Source: Gemmatimonadaceae bacterium
Lineage (GTDB): Bacteria > Gemmatimonadota > Gemmatimonadetes > Gemmatimonadales > Gemmatimonadaceae
Direction of reading: 5' to 3'
DNA: 53,531 nt
Assembly: GCA_019745365.1 (NCBI GenBank)
Contig: JAIETI010000132.1
Coordinates: 1 to 53,531, forward strand
Shown here: piece by piece, positions 19,781-28,306 of the stretch
Position numbering within the stretch: the stretch's first letter is position 1
How the letters are laid out: the number at the start of each line of letters is the position of its first letter
The notes under the pieces: generated by a model
Seen by the model: the letters and a program-made list of their open reading frames with translations, nothing else
What the model was told of the DNA's origin: nothing
The model's database searches: none
Translations under genes and position numbers: made by a program

Positions 19781-20673
19781 GGCGCGCGGCGCGACCAGAC
19801 CGTGGCGAGCGAGAGCCCCGCGATGATGTGCCAGACGCCCCACCACGCGGCAACGATCGCCATCCCACCGAGTCCATCGAAGAACGTGAAGACGAGGATC
19901 AAACCGAGCCCCGAGTTCTGGATCCCGACCTCGAACGCCACCGCGCGGCGATCGCGCTCGGGGAGTCCCATCGCCCGCGCGGTGAGGTAGCCGGTCGTGA
20001 GCGCGAGCGCATTGTGCAGCGCGACCGCGATGGCGACGCCGTCGACGTACTCCAAGAAGTAGCGCCAGTTCGCAGCCAAGGCGCCCACCAGGAACAGTGC
20101 GAAGATCACGACGCTCAGCTGCTTGGCCGGCGTCCGCAGTCGCTCGGCGAGCGCGGGGGCGCGGAGCTGCATCGTGAGCCCGATCGCAATCGGGATCCCG
20201 AGGAGCGCCACGATCGTGACAAACATCTCCAGCGGATCGACCGCCACCGCCTGGAGCAGCGCCCGCGTCGGCGGATAGAGCGACCCCCACCAGCGCAGCA
20301 CGAGCGGTGTCGCGACGATGGAGAGCACCGTGGAGGTGCTCGAGATGCTCACGGAGAGGACCGTGTTCCCGCGTGCGAGGTGCACGAGGAAGTTGCTGAT
20401 GTTCCCCGCCGGACAGCTCGCGATCAACATCATCCCCAACGCGATGCTCGGCGCGGGACGGAGCGCCAACACGAGGAGGAATGTCAGGGCGGGGAAGACG
20501 AGATAGTGCCCCGCGAGCCCGATCAAGACTGGTCGCGGATCACGACGGATCCGGTGGAAATCCTCGAGGCGCATGTCCAGTGCGACGCCGAACATCACGA
20601 GCCCGAGGATGGCGTTCAGCAGGTGGAGCGTCGACGCGTTGAAGTTCAACCGGACCGCGTCGATCCCCGTCAT
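19777..20673 (-). CDS. BASS/SBF-family sodium-coupled transporter
   Basis: The real start is ATG 20673, overlapping the TGA of the ThDP enzyme gene (ATGA); longer upstream frames are not hydrophobic. The 298-residue protein has about nine to ten membrane helices and the family's conserved stretches, including ASCPAGNISNFLVHLARGNTVLSVSISSTSTV (split core motifs SCPAGN and SISSTST) and FEVGIQNSGLGL. Family members move bile acids, pyruvate, pantothenate or other organic anions with Na+. Overlap with a thiamine diphosphate enzyme suggests a 2-oxoacid or related anion as substrate, an inference from context. Confidence 0.88.
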   Translation of the reverse strand: MTGIDAVRLNFNASTLHLLNAILGLVMFGVALDMRLEDFHRIRRDPRPVLIGLAGHYLVFPALTFLLVLALRPAPSIALGMMLIASCPAGNISNFLVHLARGNTVLSVSISSTSTVLSIVATPLVLRWWGSLYPPTRALLQAVAVDPLEMFVTIVALLGIPIAIGLTMQLRAPALAERLRTPAKQLSVVIFALFLVGALAANWRYFLEYVDGVAIAVALHNALALTTGYLTARAMGLPERDRRAVAFEVGIQNSGLGLILVFTFFDGLGGMAIVAAWWGVWHIIAGLSLATVWSRRAP

Positions 20674-22421
20674 CGACCGCGCGGCTCCGCGTGCATGTCC
20701 TTGAAGTGCACGAGCCCGGGTGCCCAGAGATGCGTCGTCGGGTTCACATCGCAGTGGATGACCGCGGGACCTCCGCAGGCAAGCGCTCGTTCCACTGCGC
20801 CGCGCAACGCCGTCGGATCCGCCACGCGTTCGCCATGTGCGCCCATCGCTTGCGCCACGAGGTCGAAGCGAATCTCGCCGAGGTCGCTCCAGATGTTCTC
20901 CTCCGGCGCGAGGCGTCGCGTGAGGAGCATCTTGAGCGGCTTGAGCGCGAAGGACTGGTTCATCTTCACCATCCCCCACTGCCGGTCACAGCACACGAGC
21001 CAGATGACCCGCAGCTGATGTCGCACCGCGGTCTCGATCTCCTGCGGATGGAATCCCATCGCGCCATCGCCGATGATGCACGCGACCGGCGCCTGTGTCG
21101 CGACCGCCGCACCGATCGCCTGCGCCACGCCCGCGCCGAGCATCCCCATCTTGAAGGTGGAGAGCAAACGTCCGGGGACACGCGCCCGGTGATAGAACAT
21201 CGCCCAGATCGCGGTGTTGCCCCCGTCGGCGACGACGACCGATCCCTCGGGGAAGCATGCGTCGACGGTGTGCGCGACGTGCGCGGGATTCATCGGGGCG
21301 CGGAGGTCCGTGAGCGCACGGTCGAGCTTCGTCTGATAGCGCGTGATGTGCCGGCGATAGGTGGCGAGCCGTGCACGACGCGTGGCGGGGCGCAGCCGCG
21401 CGAGGTGCGCGTCCACCGCGGGGAGCAGCGCATCGAGGAACGCGCCGACATCTGCGTACACGCCGACATCGGCCGGCTTGTTCGCGCCGATGATCGCGCC
21501 GTCGATGTCCACCTGGATGTGTCTCTGCTCACGCGGAAGTCGCCAATAGGGCGCCTTCCCCCACCAATCCGTCTCGCCGAGCCGTGAGCCGAGTGTGAGG
21601 ACCACGTCGGCGTCGTTCCGCACGAGGTGATTGAGCTTCACGTGCGTCATCGGGATCGCGAGCGGGTGCGCCTCGTCGATCGCGGCGCGTCCGGACCAAC
21701 TCGTGAGCACGGGCGCTTCCAAACGCTCCGCGACCGCGCGCAGCGCCGCGAACGCCTGCGCGTGGATCACCCCGCTCCCGGCGTGGATGATGGGGAGTTC
21801 AGCGTCGATCAAGAGGTCGGCCGCATGCGCGACGAGCGCCGGATCCGGCGCCGTTGCCGTCGTCCGCCGATACTGTGGCGGTGACCAGAGCGCGTGGTCG
21901 ATCTCCGCCGCGCTGTTCATGATGTTCTCGGGCACATCGAGGTGCACCACGCCCGGCCGCCCCTCCCAACTCGCGCGCAGTGCGGCGCGCGCGAGCTCGG
22001 CCACGCGTCCGTGGCTGGGCACCATCTGGCTCCACTTGGCGAACGCGCCGATCGTCGCGACCTGGTCGAAGCTCTGGTACGTCCCCGTTCGTGGCGGATA
22101 CATCGCGCCAGAGCGACGGGCACTCGTGATGCAGAGCACGCGGTTCCCCTCGCTCTCCTCCACGACGAGCCCAGGGAGGATGTTCGCCACTCCCGGCCCG
22201 TTCGACGCCATGCAGACGCCGAGCTGTCCCGTCAGTCGCGCATACGTGCCCGCCATGTGCGCCGCGCTCGTCTCATGGCGCGGCGTGATCAGGGTGATGC
22301 CGAGGTCGCGAAGGGCGCGATAGAACCCGAAGTAGGTACCGTCGATGATCCCGAACACCGTGGTGACCCCCTCGGCGCGGAGTATCCGCGCGAGGAGGGC
22401 ACCGCCCGTGCTCGTCGCCAT
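20670..22421 (-). CDS. Thiamine diphosphate enzyme of the acetolactate synthase/2-hydroxyacyl-CoA lyase family
   Basis: From ATG 22421 (sharing its A with the preceding stop) the 583-residue protein has the three ThDP-family domains. The activating Glu is in TPRHETSAAHMAGTYARLTG, the central domain spans about 190-330, and the cofactor-binding motif runs from CIIGDGAMGFHPQEIET to a variant VCCDRQWG, where the usual second Asn of NN is Asp (CCDRQWG). FAD contact cannot be judged. Relatives decarboxylate 2-oxoacids or cleave 2-hydroxyacyl-CoA; the reaction here is not assignable. It overlaps the BASS transporter gene downstream. Confidence 0.88.
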   Translation of the reverse strand: MATSTGGALLARILRAEGVTTVFGIIDGTYFGFYRALRDLGITLITPRHETSAAHMAGTYARLTGQLGVCMASNGPGVANILPGLVVEESEGNRVLCITSARRSGAMYPPRTGTYQSFDQVATIGAFAKWSQMVPSHGRVAELARAALRASWEGRPGVVHLDVPENIMNSAAEIDHALWSPPQYRRTTATAPDPALVAHAADLLIDAELPIIHAGSGVIHAQAFAALRAVAERLEAPVLTSWSGRAAIDEAHPLAIPMTHVKLNHLVRNDADVVLTLGSRLGETDWWGKAPYWRLPREQRHIQVDIDGAIIGANKPADVGVYADVGAFLDALLPAVDAHLARLRPATRRARLATYRRHITRYQTKLDRALTDLRAPMNPAHVAHTVDACFPEGSVVVADGGNTAIWAMFYHRARVPGRLLSTFKMGMLGAGVAQAIGAAVATQAPVACIIGDGAMGFHPQEIETAVRHQLRVIWLVCCDRQWGMVKMNQSFALKPLKMLLTRRLAPEENIWSDLGEIRFDLVAQAMGAHGERVADPTALRGAVERALACGGPAVIHCDVNPTTHLWAPGLVHFKDMHAEPRGR

Positions 22422-22975
22422 CAGCGTCCCGTCGCGAGCTGCTGAGCGACAGCCTTGATACGGCCCTCCAACACACCGGTCGTCGTGCATCGCACCGGAT
22501 CACCCGCGGTCGAGATCGGTCGCGCGGTCGCCTGCACCAACGTGGAGAGCGTCGTCGTGGAGTCTGTCACGCGGGTGAGCTGCGAGAGCACACTCAGACG
22601 CACATCATACGAGTCCGCGCTTGGCGCTCCCTGCGCCGATCCGCAGTCGAGGAGTGTGGAGAGCGCGGCCTTCCCCAGCCGACGTCGCGGGCGCAGGTCG
22701 GAATGGCCGCCACTCAACCGTGCAGCATCGAGGATGCCGAAGGTGATTCCGACCGAATCATAGGCCGCTGGGAGCGCCTTCCAGAGTGCCAACGCACTCG
22801 CCTTGATGAGCGCGTCGTTCGCGAAGGTCACCGCCTGGGCGTTCACTGCCGTCCCACCGCCCCCAGTACCGACCACGCGGACGGTCGAGACGCCGCTGCT
22901 ATCCAACGTCGACGGCGGAGAGCAGCCAGCCGCGACCAGGGTCGAGAGGAGAAGCGTCGTAGCGATCTGGCGCAC
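22421..22975 (-). CDS. Unrecognised lipoprotein
   Basis: The 184-residue protein starts at GTG 22975, preceded by GGGAG at a seven-base distance. Its signal ends in a lipobox (LVAAGC, Cys18) followed by a Ser/Gly/Thr-rich linker. The rest contains FANDALIKASALALWKALPAAYDSVGITFGIL and two further Cys (one in LLDCGSAQG, one in PVRCTTTG) that may form a disulfide. I do not recognise the domain. The GGGAG lies in the loop of a small hairpin (22978-22993). Its stop overlaps the ThDP enzyme start by one base, so it is probably co-translated with that operon. Confidence 0.7.
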   Translation of the reverse strand: MRQIATTLLLSTLVAAGCSPPSTLDSSGVSTVRVVGTGGGGTAVNAQAVTFANDALIKASALALWKALPAAYDSVGITFGILDAARLSGGHSDLRPRRRLGKAALSTLLDCGSAQGAPSADSYDVRLSVLSQLTRVTDSTTTLSTLVQATARPISTAGDPVRCTTTGVLEGRIKAVAQQLATGR

Positions 22976-22996
22976 AGGAACGCTCCCGCGTTCAGG

Positions 22997-23644
22997 TTAT
23001 CCCGCGATCGGCAGGTGGCCGCGTTCGAAGAAATGGCGCACCCGCTCAGGCCCATCCACCTCGAGCACCAGGTCGGTGAGGAGGCCGTCATCCAGATGAT
23101 AGACCATGCCGTGCAACAGCGGGCGCCGACCCCGACTCCATGCCTGCTGGATGATCGGGTTCCGACTCAGATGGTACACCTGCCGCAGGATGTTCAGCTC
23201 GACCAAGCGATTGAATTGCGCTTCCTCGGCACCCACGGCCTCCATCTCCGAGGCGTGGCGCTTCCGGAGCTCCCGGATCCCGGCGAGCCAATGGTCGACG
23301 AGTCCGGCGGGTTCGTCGCTCATCGCCGCCTTCACCCCGCCGCACCCGTAGTGGCCGCACACGATCACATGCTTCACGTCGAGGACGTCCACCGCGTACT
23401 GCAGCACGGAGAGGAGGTTCAGGTCGGCAGCGAGGACCTGATTCGCGACATTGCGATGCACGAACATCTCTCCCGGCGCGACGCCGGTGAGCATCTCGAT
23501 CGGGACGCGGCTATCGGCGCAGCCGATGAAGAGGAAGTGCGGTTCCTGTTTCCCGGCGCGCCGCTTGAAGAAATCCGGATCGTCGCGCGTCACCTCCGCG
23601 ACCAGCTTGCGGTTGTTCTCGAACAGGCGTTTCAGGTTCTCCAT
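22997..23644 (-). CDS. can: Beta-carbonic anhydrase
   Basis: The 215-residue cytoplasmic zinc enzyme interconverts CO2 and bicarbonate. Zinc ligands are Cys42, His98 and Cys101 (GCADSR and CGHYGCGG), with the Asp44/Arg46 dyad present. Length and the N-terminal LKRLFENNRKLVAEV helix match the plant/E. coli Can type. It follows the SulP transporter gene by 13 bases on the same strand, and a GAGG overlaps that junction as a ribosome site. Pairing with a SulP protein suggests bicarbonate supply or pH work. Confidence 0.96.
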   Translation of the reverse strand: MENLKRLFENNRKLVAEVTRDDPDFFKRRAGKQEPHFLFIGCADSRVPIEMLTGVAPGEMFVHRNVANQVLAADLNLLSVLQYAVDVLDVKHVIVCGHYGCGGVKAAMSDEPAGLVDHWLAGIRELRKRHASEMEAVGAEEAQFNRLVELNILRQVYHLSRNPIIQQAWSRGRRPLLHGMVYHLDDGLLTDLVLEVDGPERVRHFFERGHLPIAG

Positions 23645-23657
23645 AGCGTGCGGTTCC

Positions 23658-25283
23658 TCAGTGCGCGGTCGATCGGCCGCTGAGCGGCGGGATCGCCACG
23701 AGGCGATAGTCGATGCCGCGGAGTGCGGCCGTCTCGACGAAATCGTGGATCAGCTCCAATACATCATGGTCGATCCGCTTGCAGACGGTGCCGTCGAGTT
23801 CGAGACGGCTCCCGCGGGCGAGGCCGTCAAGCATGGTCGCGAGGCCGGCCTTGTGCAGGAAGGAGATGTGCTCATGAAGGCGCAGTCGCGTGAGCACGCT
23901 GCCCGGGGGGCTCACGACGGTGTAGCACGGGGCCTTGATCTGATCGAGGACGATGAAGAAAAAGCCCACGACCAAGCCGATCGTGATCCCGACCAAGAGA
24001 TCGGTGAAGAGGATCGCCGTGACCGTGACGAGGAAGGGGATGAGCTGCGGGAGTCCCGCGCGCCGCGCTTCAAAGAAGTGTCGGGGGTGGGCGAGCTTCC
24101 AGCCGGTGTGGATGAGGATGGCGGCGAGTACGGCGAGCGGGATCCGATTCAGAGCACCCGGGATCGCGACGACGGCGACGAGCAGGAGCGCACCGTGCAT
24201 GATGGCGGACCAACGTGTCCGCGCCCCGGCGGCGACGTTGGCCGCACTCCGCACGATGACTCCAGTGACCGGGAGCCCCCCGAGCAGCGCCGAGGTCACG
24301 TTCCCCACGCCTTGCGCCAAGAGTTCGCGGTTCGGCGGCGCCTCCCGACGATACGGATCCATGCGATCCGTCGCCTCGAGCGAGAGCAGCGTCTCCAAGC
24401 TCGCGACGATCGCAAGCGTGAGGCCGATCTGCCATACAGCCCCGTCCGCGAACGCGCTCCACTCCGGCCGCACGAACAACCCGAAGAACTCGTTGGCCGA
24501 CGCCGCGACGGGGAGTTGGACGAGATGCTCGCCCTGAAGTGCGACGCCCGAGGTGGCGGCGAAGGCGTTCCCAGCCAATCCGAGCACGACCGCCAGCAGC
24601 GGCGCGGGCACGCTGCGCAGTCGCGCCCACGGGAGTCGGGGCCAGGCGAAGAGGAGCGCGAGCGCCAACACACTGAGCACGATGGCGGTCGGTTCGACGC
24701 GATCCACGATATGGCGCAGCGCCGAGAGCGTGGTCTCGTCGTTGAGCTGCCGGAACGACTCATCGCCTTCGAAGTCTGCGTCGTAGCCGACCGCGTGCGG
24801 GGCCTGCTTCAACACCAAGATGATCCCGATCGCGGCGAGCATCCCCTTGATCACCGCCGACGGGAAGTAGTAGCCCACGAGCCCGGCGCCGACGAGGCCG
24901 AACCCCAATTGGAGGACGCCGCCGATCACGACGGCGGCCAGGAAGCGCGGGTAGCTCCCCAGCGTCGCGATCGCGCTCACGACGATCGCGGTCAGGCCAG
25001 CCGCGGGACCCGACACCATCAGCGCGGAACCCGACAGCGCGCCGACAACCAACCCGCCGACGACGCCAGCGATGATCCCGGAGAAGAGGGGTGCGCCTGA
25101 GGCGAGCGCGATCCCGAGACAGAGGGGAAGCGCGACGAGTGCCACGACGACCGATGCGGGAAGGTCGTGCCTCCAGCTCTGACGTAGCGGGTCATCCTCA
25201 TGATGGGCCTCGGCACCCGTCACAGGGACCGGATGGAACGCAGGCGCCAAGAGGAATTGATGGAGCGGATCGCGATCAGCCAT
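23658..25283 (-). CDS. SulP-family anion transporter (bicarbonate candidate)
   Basis: From ATG 25283 the protein has 541 residues with about 11-12 membrane helices. SulP features include LPASVVVALVALPLCLGIALASGAPLFSGIIAG (N-terminal signature, in pieces), ALSGSALMVSGPAAGLTAIV and LETLLSLEATDRMD, where the Asp region contacts the anion and Na+. The C-terminal 100 residues form a short STAS-like domain (HISFLHKAGLATMLDGL). The group is related to BicA-like bicarbonate and sulfate transporters. The carbonic anhydrase 13 bases downstream favours bicarbonate. The upstream FAD enzyme gene ends only eight bases away, so it is in the same transcript. Confidence 0.92.
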   Translation of the reverse strand: MADRDPLHQFLLAPAFHPVPVTGAEAHHEDDPLRQSWRHDLPASVVVALVALPLCLGIALASGAPLFSGIIAGVVGGLVVGALSGSALMVSGPAAGLTAIVVSAIATLGSYPRFLAAVVIGGVLQLGFGLVGAGLVGYYFPSAVIKGMLAAIGIILVLKQAPHAVGYDADFEGDESFRQLNDETTLSALRHIVDRVEPTAIVLSVLALALLFAWPRLPWARLRSVPAPLLAVVLGLAGNAFAATSGVALQGEHLVQLPVAASANEFFGLFVRPEWSAFADGAVWQIGLTLAIVASLETLLSLEATDRMDPYRREAPPNRELLAQGVGNVTSALLGGLPVTGVIVRSAANVAAGARTRWSAIMHGALLLVAVVAIPGALNRIPLAVLAAILIHTGWKLAHPRHFFEARRAGLPQLIPFLVTVTAILFTDLLVGITIGLVVGFFFIVLDQIKAPCYTVVSPPGSVLTRLRLHEHISFLHKAGLATMLDGLARGSRLELDGTVCKRIDHDVLELIHDFVETAALRGIDYRLVAIPPLSGRSTAH

Positions 25284-25291
25284 AGCCCATC

Positions 25292-26422
25292 CTACGCGAC
25301 GGGGTCGCGTGTCAGCAAGTCGAGGACCCGAGCGCTCCGCCCGGTCAGCTGCTCCACCAACGCACGGGCCAGCATCGAGCCGACCACGTTTCCCGTGCCG
25401 GAGTACGCGCCGGTCGCCCACACCCCAGGACGCACCTCCTCCGCGATCGGGAGGTAGTCCTTGGTGTACGCGACTGTCGCGGCCCAGCGATGCGTGATCT
25501 CAACATCCGCACCGACCCGGGCCCGCAACACGGCATCGAGATAGTGCTGCACCGCGTCCGTGGGGATCGCGTCGGCGGTCTCACTCTCCGCCTCGAACTT
25601 GTCGCGTCCGCCGCCGATCACCAACCGACCGTCTTCGAGCTGCTGCCAGTAGTCGTAGCCGTAGCGGAGATACACCGGCCGCGGGACCCAGACGTCGCGC
25701 GTCGGCGCCGTGCCGAGCATCTGCAGCCGGATAGGGCGCACTCGATCGCTGAGCTCGGGGAAGAGGCGTGGGAGCGCCCCGTCGACGCAGACGAGTACAT
25801 GCGTTGCGCGCACCTCGCCCTCGGTCGTCCGAACGCAGCCGCGTTCGATCGCCGTCGCCGCGGTGTGCTCGTAGAGTCGGACGCCGTCGCGGAGAAGCGC
25901 GGTGGCGAGCGCGCGACAACGCTGCATCGGATGCGACACGGCATCGGTCGGAAGATGGAGCCCTTCGCCCTCCGGCCCCTCGTACCACTCCGCGTCGAGC
26001 CCGTCGGCCCGCATCTGCGCGAGCTGGCGCTCACAATCATCGAGTTCGTCGGCCGAATCACTGATGCGAAGCGAGCCGACCACGCGAGTGCTCTCGGGCG
26101 ATTCCGCGACGAGTCGCTCAAGTTCGCGCAACGTCAGTCGGTAGAGTGCGGTGGCCCGTTCTCGTCCCCAGCGATCCACCGCGTCGTGATGGAACTCCGC
26201 CATCCCCGCCAAGAGGAACCCGCCGTTCCGCCCCGCCGCTTCACCGGCAACCGCTCCCGCGTCGATCCCGACCGCGTCGATGCCGAGTTCGTGGGCCCGC
26301 CGAAGCGCGGCAAGGCCGCTCCCTCCCAGCCCGACGACCGCGAGCGTCGCCTCCGTCGTTCCGGCGAGCGGAGGGAGCGGGGTCCACGTCGTGTCATCCC
26401 AGAGCGGCACATTCGGCAACAT
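25292..26422 (-). CDS. FAD-dependent amine oxidoreductase (DAO family)
   Basis: From ATG 26422 (an earlier GTG at 26437 is possible) the protein has 376 residues. It has an N-terminal Rossmann motif VVGLGGSGLAALRRAHELG, the GRNGGFLLAGM segment typical of the glycine oxidase/gamma-glutamylputrescine oxidase group, and the C-terminal YSGTGNVVGSMLARALV motif that closes the FAD site. It likely oxidises a secondary amine or amino acid with O2 as acceptor; the substrate is unknown. It follows the CoA-binding protein gene by 39 bases and precedes the SulP gene. Confidence 0.9.
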   Translation of the reverse strand: MLPNVPLWDDTTWTPLPPLAGTTEATLAVVGLGGSGLAALRRAHELGIDAVGIDAGAVAGEAAGRNGGFLLAGMAEFHHDAVDRWGRERATALYRLTLRELERLVAESPESTRVVGSLRISDSADELDDCERQLAQMRADGLDAEWYEGPEGEGLHLPTDAVSHPMQRCRALATALLRDGVRLYEHTAATAIERGCVRTTEGEVRATHVLVCVDGALPRLFPELSDRVRPIRLQMLGTAPTRDVWVPRPVYLRYGYDYWQQLEDGRLVIGGGRDKFEAESETADAIPTDAVQHYLDAVLRARVGADVEITHRWAATVAYTKDYLPIAEEVRPGVWATGAYSGTGNVVGSMLARALVEQLTGRSARVLDLLTRDPVA

Positions 26423-26461
26423 CGCAAGAAGATGCACCGCCGTCCCGCCACGCGCGACCAG

Positions 26462-26890
26462 CTACCGTCCCACGCGCTCCAGCTCGACAAGGAGGCACCG
26501 ATCCTGCACCACATCGATCCCCGCGGCGGCGAGCTGCGCTGCGACGTGATCATCGCGGATCCCCAGCTGCATCCACACCGCGCGGGGGCGCGCCGCGAGG
26601 AGGTCGGGGAGATGCGCGGCGACGTCCTTCGACCGCCGGAACACATTCACGAGGTCTGCGGGCGGCGAGATCGCCGCGACCCGTCGCACCACGGGTTCGC
26701 CCAGGATCTCCGTCGCCTCGGGGAAGTACACCGGGACCGGGATGATCGTCATCCCCGCGCGCTGCGCGTACGCGGGCACGTAATACGCCGGCTGCTCCGC
26801 GTGCGCCGCGGTCTTGATCCCGAGCACCGCCACCCGGTGGGTGCGCGCCAAGAGGGCGTCGATCTCGGCGTCGGTCTCGAGGATAGGCAT
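26462..26890 (-). CDS. CoA-binding domain protein (YccU-like)
   Basis: The 142-residue form from ATG 26890 is preferred over a TTG six codons upstream. The protein is a single Rossmann-fold CoA-binding domain (VAVLGIKTAAHAEQPAYYVPAYAQRAG, then PVYFPE, DLVNVFRRSKDVAAH and VWMQLGI), as in the YccU family. Such small proteins bind CoA or acyl-CoA; their cellular role is not settled. It is the first gene of a minus-strand run extending through the FAD enzyme, SulP transporter and carbonic anhydrase, and is divergent from the saccharopine-dehydrogenase-like gene. Confidence 0.88.
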   Translation of the reverse strand: MPILETDAEIDALLARTHRVAVLGIKTAAHAEQPAYYVPAYAQRAGMTIIPVPVYFPEATEILGEPVVRRVAAISPPADLVNVFRRSKDVAAHLPDLLAARPRAVWMQLGIRDDHVAAQLAAAGIDVVQDRCLLVELERVGR

Positions 26891-26984
26891 GGGCGTCTGG
26901 GGTACCAACGCCGGGTGCCTTCGAACGGTTCACGCGATAAATTGAAAGGCTGTTCTGCTCCCTCCCCAACCCACGATTCGTACG

Positions 26985-28127
26985 ATGCGGATGCTCGTCC
27001 TTGGTGCCGGCCTGCAGGGCTCGGCATGTGCCTTCGATCTGGTGCAGCAACCTGCGGTGAGTGAGGTCATCCTCGCCGATCAGTCGATCGATCATCTCCC
27101 CCCGTTCCTCACCCCCTTCCTCGGCGGCAAGCTCCGCGCGGTCGCGCTCGATGCGAAGGACGGCGCCGCCGTCGCCGCGCTCATGCAGGGCGTGAAGGCC
27201 GTGATGTGCGCGTTGCCGTACTACTTCAACAAGCCGATGACGGAAGCGGCGATCGCCGCGGGCGCGCACTTCTGCGACCTTGGCGGCAATACCGAGATCG
27301 TGGGGGAGCAGCGGACGCTCGACGCGAAGGCCAAGGCGGCCGGGGTGACGGTGATCCCGGATTGCGGCCTCGCGCCGGGGATGGTGAACATCCTCGGACA
27401 GATGGGGATCGACCGCTGCGACTCCGTCGACACGGTGCGCTTCTACGTCGGCGGGCTCCCGCAGCACCCCACCGGTCCGCTCAAGTACCAGATCGCGTAC
27501 TCCATGGAAGGGGTGCTCGACTACTACACGACGCTCTCCTGGATCGTGCGCGACGGGAAGCGCACGCGAATCAAGGCGCTCTCCGAGGTCGAGGCGGTGT
27601 CGTTCGCGGAGCTGGGTGCGCTCGAAGCGTTCCACACCGCGGGTGGGCTCTCCACCATGGGCTTCCGCTACGAAGGGAAGATCCCGTCGATGGAGTACAA
27701 GACGCTCCGCTATCCAGGGCACGCCCAGATCGTCGAGGCGATGCGCGACCTCGGGCTCTTCGAACTCACACCCGTGACGGTCAACGGCGTGTCGGTGGCG
27801 CCGCGCGCGGTCGCGATCGCGACGATGGGCCCGAAGCTCAACCTGAAGCAGCCGGACCTCGTCGCGCTCCGCGTCGTCGTCACCGGCAAGAAGGCGGGCA
27901 AGCCGGTCACGCACACATGGGAGCTGGTCGATCGCATGGATGAGGCGCGTCGCCTCTCTGCGATGATGCGCACCACGGGCTTCTCGCTCGCGATCACGGG
28001 CTATCTGCAGGCGACGGGGCAGATGCCGGCGGCGGGGGTGCACACGCCTGACGAGTGCGTGCCGGGTGACGCGTACGTCGCGGAGCTGGCAAAGCGCGGG
28101 ATCGATATCCGGTACACGCTCAGCTAG
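26985..28127 (+). CDS. Saccharopine dehydrogenase-family enzyme (lysine dehydrogenase-like)
   Basis: The 380-residue protein has an N-terminal nucleotide-binding fold (MLVLGAGLQGSACAFDL, GxGxxG) and the family core: DLGGNTEIV, IPDCGLAPGMVNILG, GGLP and YKTLRYPGH. Relatives deaminate or reduce lysine-pathway intermediates (L-lysine 6-dehydrogenase, saccharopine dehydrogenase) with NAD(P). The length fits lysine 6-dehydrogenase. The start could also be ATG 26991. The DNA before it (26930-26984) has an A+T-rich patch TAAATTGAAA near 26938-26947 that may be promoter. It is followed by the double-hairpin element at 28132. Confidence 0.88.
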   Translation: MRMLVLGAGLQGSACAFDLVQQPAVSEVILADQSIDHLPPFLTPFLGGKLRAVALDAKDGAAVAALMQGVKAVMCALPYYFNKPMTEAAIAAGAHFCDLGGNTEIVGEQRTLDAKAKAAGVTVIPDCGLAPGMVNILGQMGIDRCDSVDTVRFYVGGLPQHPTGPLKYQIAYSMEGVLDYYTTLSWIVRDGKRTRIKALSEVEAVSFAELGALEAFHTAGGLSTMGFRYEGKIPSMEYKTLRYPGHAQIVEAMRDLGLFELTPVTVNGVSVAPRAVAIATMGPKLNLKQPDLVALRVVVTGKKAGKPVTHTWELVDRMDEARRLSAMMRTTGFSLAITGYLQATGQMPAAGVHTPDECVPGDAYVAELAKRGIDIRYTLS

Positions 28128-28131
28128 CAGG

Positions 28132-28292
28132 GACGCGGAACAACCGAGGGGCGCGGCTCTCAGACCGGAGACCCACGGTCTGCGGGCCGCGCCCCTCGGC
28201 CGTTCCGCGTCGAGCGTCGAGAGTGACGGGCGGGGGCCCCACAGCGCCGACCGTGGGTCTCCGGTCGCCGCAGTGGGGTCCTCGCCCGTCAC
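28132..28292. repeat. Two large hairpins with complementary 18-base loops
   Basis: The first hairpin (28132-28211) has a 10-bp outer stem, a 14-bp stem and an inner 6-bp stem. The second (28223-28292) has a perfect 10-bp outer stem (28223-28232 with 28283-28292) and an inner stem with a G-T wobble. The apical regions, 28163-28180 and 28249-28266, are exact 18-base reverse complements, so the whole block is a nested inverted repeat. It fills the gap between two convergent genes and may be a REP-like element and bidirectional terminator. No T-tract or transposase is seen. Confidence 0.8.
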
Positions 28293-28306
28293 GCCCGCAC
28301 ACAGCC

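Noticed and set aside
26550-28292. Long minus-strand open frame over the saccharopine-dehydrogenase-like gene (580 codons)
   Set aside because: It is a shadow of the plus gene and runs through the hairpin element; no recognisable domain.
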